The notes under the pieces were generated by a model. That model saw only the letters and a program-made list of their open reading frames with translations. It did not search any database and had not been told where the DNA came from. Both the position numbers and the translations under genes were made by a program. From contig NC_052401.1 in assembly GCF_009389715.1 (NCBI RefSeq), forward strand, positions 5,392,148 through 5,456,147: DNA of 64,000 bases, written 5' to 3'. Shown here one piece after another: positions 61,521 to 64,000 of this stretch. This stretch comes from Phoenix dactylifera (Eukaryota; Streptophyta; Magnoliopsida; Arecales; Arecaceae). Numbering within the stretch: the stretch's first letter is position 1; every line of letters begins with the position of its first letter.

Positions 61521-62401
61521 TGTTACGGGGAACTAAGCCGCCATGCTCCACGTGACCGGCACGCGCGCCCATGAAGACTACGGCTGTCCTTTGATCCAGC
61601 AATCCGACCCCGAGTCGGACATCTTCGGCTCCACAGCCCGACCTAGAGTCAGCTGCCCTTCGATCCAGCAGTCCGGCCCCGAGTCGGACATCTTCGGCTC
61701 CACAGCCCGACCTCGAGTCGGCTGCCCTTCGATCCAGCAGTCCGGCCCCGAGTCGGACATCTTCGGCTTCGCAGCCCGACCCCGAGTCGGCTGCCCCTTA
61801 ATCTAGCAATCCGACCCCAAGTCGGATATCCTCAGCACCGCAGCCCGACCCCGAGTCGGCTGCCCCCTGATCCAGCACTCCGACCCCGAGTCGGAGATCT
61901 CTTGATAACGACAGGCTGCTTCCCAGAGGCACGCCGAGGCCTCCTGCTCCACTACTCCCTGCAACGGCTGTATCCGATGCTGTTCCACGATCTCCTGTAT
62001 CAGCCGTACAAAGCGGAACTCCACTACGCCCTGTCATGGCCGTACCCAGCGCTGCTCCACGACGCCCTGTAACGGCCATGTCAGTGGCCACTCCATCGCG
62101 CCCCACGATGACAAACCCCCCTGAGAGACCCCCAGCCAGGTATATATGCGGCTGGGGAGAGAAGGGGGGTAAGCAATATCTTCCAGAGCACTCTCTTGCT
62201 TGCTATTATCATCTCTCCTCCTGCTCCAATCTCCTCTGACTTGATCGTCGGAGGGCCCCCACTACCCCAGTGGTGGTGCGAGGCTTGCTTGCAGGTTTCC
62301 CGGTGGAAGGTGGAGCGTAACCAACACCAACCAAGACAACTCAGACGGAACCCCGTTCACACCGCTGTGTCAATCGTTCTCGGTTTGGACCACCAGCAAC
62401 A
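61521..62401 (+). mobile_element. 5' LTR of a Tat-lineage Gypsy element
   Basis: The LTR begins TGTTACGGGG exactly where chromovirus RNase H homology stops, and ends ...CCACCAGCAACA two bases before a primer binding site. Its length is 881 bp. It contains a 69-bp tandem repeat and a TATA-like 'ggtatatatgcgg' at about 62139. It is nested in, and therefore younger than, the chromovirus. The other LTR lies outside the window, so the target duplication cannot be checked. Confidence 0.8.
61593..61899. repeat. 69-bp tandem repeat in the Tat LTR
   Basis: Copies start with 'gatccagca' at 61593, 61662, 61731, 61800 (as 'aatctagca') and 61869, an exact 69-base period. Each unit contains the inverted half-sites 'ccgaccccgagtcgg' and so can fold on itself. 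The last copy is partial. Confidence 0.93.
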
Positions 62402-62403
62402 GT

Positions 62404-62420
62404 TGGCGCTAGAGGAAGGG
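62404..62420 (+). other. Primer binding site of the Tat element
   Basis: TGGCGCTAGAGGAAGGG begins two bases after the LTR. The TGG start pairs with the CCA end of a tRNA, as expected for a PBS. Which tRNA was not determined. Confidence 0.75.
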
Positions 62421-62441
62421 CCTGATCTCAGAGCGATCGTA

Positions 62442-63959
62442 ATGGCACGGCGAGGTGGTCGTGGAGCTTCCAATGCCTCCGGTCGCGGGGCCTCTCGCGC
62501 CTCCGGCCGGGAGGCCGCTGCGTCTCCAACACATTCTCAGCAACACTCCACCATTCCACCCCCCATTCAGATGGTCGAAGCCGCTCAGTTCGACCAGTTA
62601 GCCAGCAGGTTCGCACCCTCGCGGAGGTAGTGCAGAACCTGCAGGGTGTGATGTCTCGAGCGCCACAGCGGGCCCAGAGCCGCTGCCCCCGAGCGCTCAC
62701 CTGTCTTCTCAACCCGCGTCCTTCCTCTCCATGGGGAGGAGCGCCGGGCGAGAAGGTTCTCGAGCACGGTCCATTCTGCCAGGACCTTCATCGAAGCTGC
62801 GCGGGGTACGAGAGCGACCAGGGCGTTCTCAGACCCCCCATCCTCGAGGGCCCGACTCAGTCGTCCCCCTCGGCCGTCCTTGTCTCCCACCACGGTCGCG
62901 CTCCCTGGACCGGGGTGGACATCTCCACAGACAACTCAGGTCCTGAAGGCCACTCCAAAGATCTCTTCGCCGACTTGGAGATCTCTCCACCGGCGTGCCC
63001 GAGATCTGCGACCCAAATCCGGGATTCAAATGCCGGCGATCGAGCCCTATGACGGGGCGGGACCGCGGATCACGTGGAGAGTTTCAGGACTCTTATGCTC
63101 CTCCATGGAGCATCAGATCCTCTCTCCTGCAAGGCCTTCCCGGCGACCTCCGTGGCCCAGCAGGCGTGGTTCGCCGGCTGGAGGTGACTCTATCCAGTCC
63201 TTTGACAGTTCACTCCTCTTCATCAGCCATTTCGCGTCAGTAGCCGGCGGCGATTGGTTTCGACTCCCTCTTTGATCTCGGCAAAAGGGAGAAGCTGGGG
63301 ATTACCTTACCCGTTCACAAGGCTACATTGGAGGTCCGGAACCTGAGCCAGGAGGTGGCTCTCTCAGCCCTGAAGCGTGGCTTCCGGAAGGGCAGACTCA
63401 CCTTCTCCCTGGACAACGCCTGCCGCGGAGCTTCCAGGAGCTGTTGTCTCGGGCGAACCAGTATGCAGACGCCGAGGAGGCAGCCGCCACCGGAACAAGG
63501 AGGCCGCCGAGGCCCCTCTAAAGCTCGGGAAGAAAAGGCGAAAAGAGGCACCCTAGAGGAGGAGCCCGACGCCTCAACATCGGCGCAGAAGCCCGTCACC
63601 GGCGAGGAACCACGGCGCCCCACGCCCTCGTTCTCCGCACCGACGCTTCAACCGGTACACCCCACTCCTGGCCCCCCGGGCCCAGATCCTTATGGAGGTC
63701 AAGGGCGGGAGAACCTCCCGGTCCGAGGCAGATGAAGAAAATCCCTGGGAGGAGGCCCTCTCGGGCGTACTGTGAGTACCACCGAGACCACGGCCACGAT
63801 ACCGAAGACTGCTTCCAGCTTCGAGACGAGATCGAGGCTTTTCATCCGCCGAGGGCGTCTCGGTCGATATGTAAACGACCGACGTCCCCCGCGCCGCGTC
63901 CGGCCGACCCGGCCCCTCAGGAGCCTCGGGAGCAGAATCGACCCGTCGTGCGGGCGTAA
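62442..63959 (+). pseudogene. Broken gag region of the Tat element
   Basis: An ATG at 62442 opens MARRGGRGASNASGRGAS but stops at 62630. Gag-like phrases then jump between frames. IEPYDG is near 63033, SIQSFD and FISHFAS near 63200, LEVRNLSQEVALSALKRG near 63330, and YCEYHRDHGHDTEDCFQLRD near 63765-63830. The last is a CxxHxxxGHxxxxC-type knuckle typical of Tat gag. Just before the window edge the frame reads toward an ITGG phrase. Several indels make it non-functional. Known: gag forms the nucleocapsid-like particle of the retrotransposon. Confidence 0.75.
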
Positions 63960-64000
63960 TCCACACCATCACTGGGGGCTGCTCTCGGCCCGTGAGAAAC

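Noticed and set aside
61593..61899. CRISPR-like regular spacing
   Set aside because: The whole 69-bp unit is repeated, with no unique spacers. It is an LTR tandem array in a plant genome.
61543..62106. Repeat-peptide frames on both strands in the Tat LTR
   Set aside because: They are produced by the 69-bp repeat (69 is divisible by 3, so any open unit stays open).

Overview
The window is nuclear DNA from a flowering plant. It holds spliced genes with GT-AG introns and a 9-nt microexon, an intron-less organellar RNA-processing gene, long AT-rich intergenic DNA, and many plant transposable-element families. The BABY BOOM-type protein and the CURLY FLAG LEAF-type protein look monocot-like, and a palm (oil palm or date palm type) is my best guess. 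That guess rests on remembered family resemblance, not on a search. No bacterial-style operons, CRISPR arrays, rRNA genes or convincing tRNA genes were seen.

Four protein-coding genes can be supported. (1) A CURLY FLAG LEAF 1-like WW-domain protein lies on + at 10675-11662, with two exons joined across an apparent GC-AG intron. (2) An E-type PLS pentatricopeptide-repeat protein lies on - at 13786-15915 in a single exon. (3) An AP2/ERF transcription factor of the AINTEGUMENTA-like group, BABY BOOM type, lies on - at 26195-30356. I rebuilt nine exons, including a 9-nt microexon, giving 730 codons plus a stop with consistent phase throughout. (4) A HINT3-like histidine-triad protein lies on - at 40771-52466. 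Its seven exons (216 codons) are spread over 11.7 kb because the introns hold transposon debris.

The rest is mostly repeats. From left to right: an AT-rich dispersed repeat (1-900); a decayed RTE-clade LINE on - (2030-4600); a short LINE RNase H tail (4626-4815); an inverted-repeat element (7066-7533); a PIF/Harbinger-like MITE with TTA target duplications (16612-17081); a CACTA (En/Spm) element with a decayed Transposase_24 region (18501 to about 22130); a Copia RNase H relic (34713-34935) next to an internally deleted relative of the first CACTA element (35049-36952); a GC-rich fold-back element, a MITE arm and a 5'-truncated Copia element inside HINT3 introns; a second copy of the window-start repeat in inverted orientation (52995-53690); and a LINE RNase H relic (55320-56005). 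The last 7 kb is nested LTR retrotransposons. A Tekay/Del-like chromovirus on - (LTR 57046-59742, pol to 61520) is interrupted at 61521 by a Tat-lineage Gypsy element on +, with LTR 61521-62401, then PBS and broken gag to the window edge.

The four genes do not form a pathway. They are independent loci: cuticle and leaf development, organelle RNA editing or processing, embryo and meristem identity, and nucleotide hydrolysis. I found no convincing undescribed system. The observations most worth checking are the GC-AG intron, the BBM microexon and its upstream RY-motif cluster, the transposon-expanded HINT3 introns, the paired CACTA elements, and the nested retrotransposon junction.
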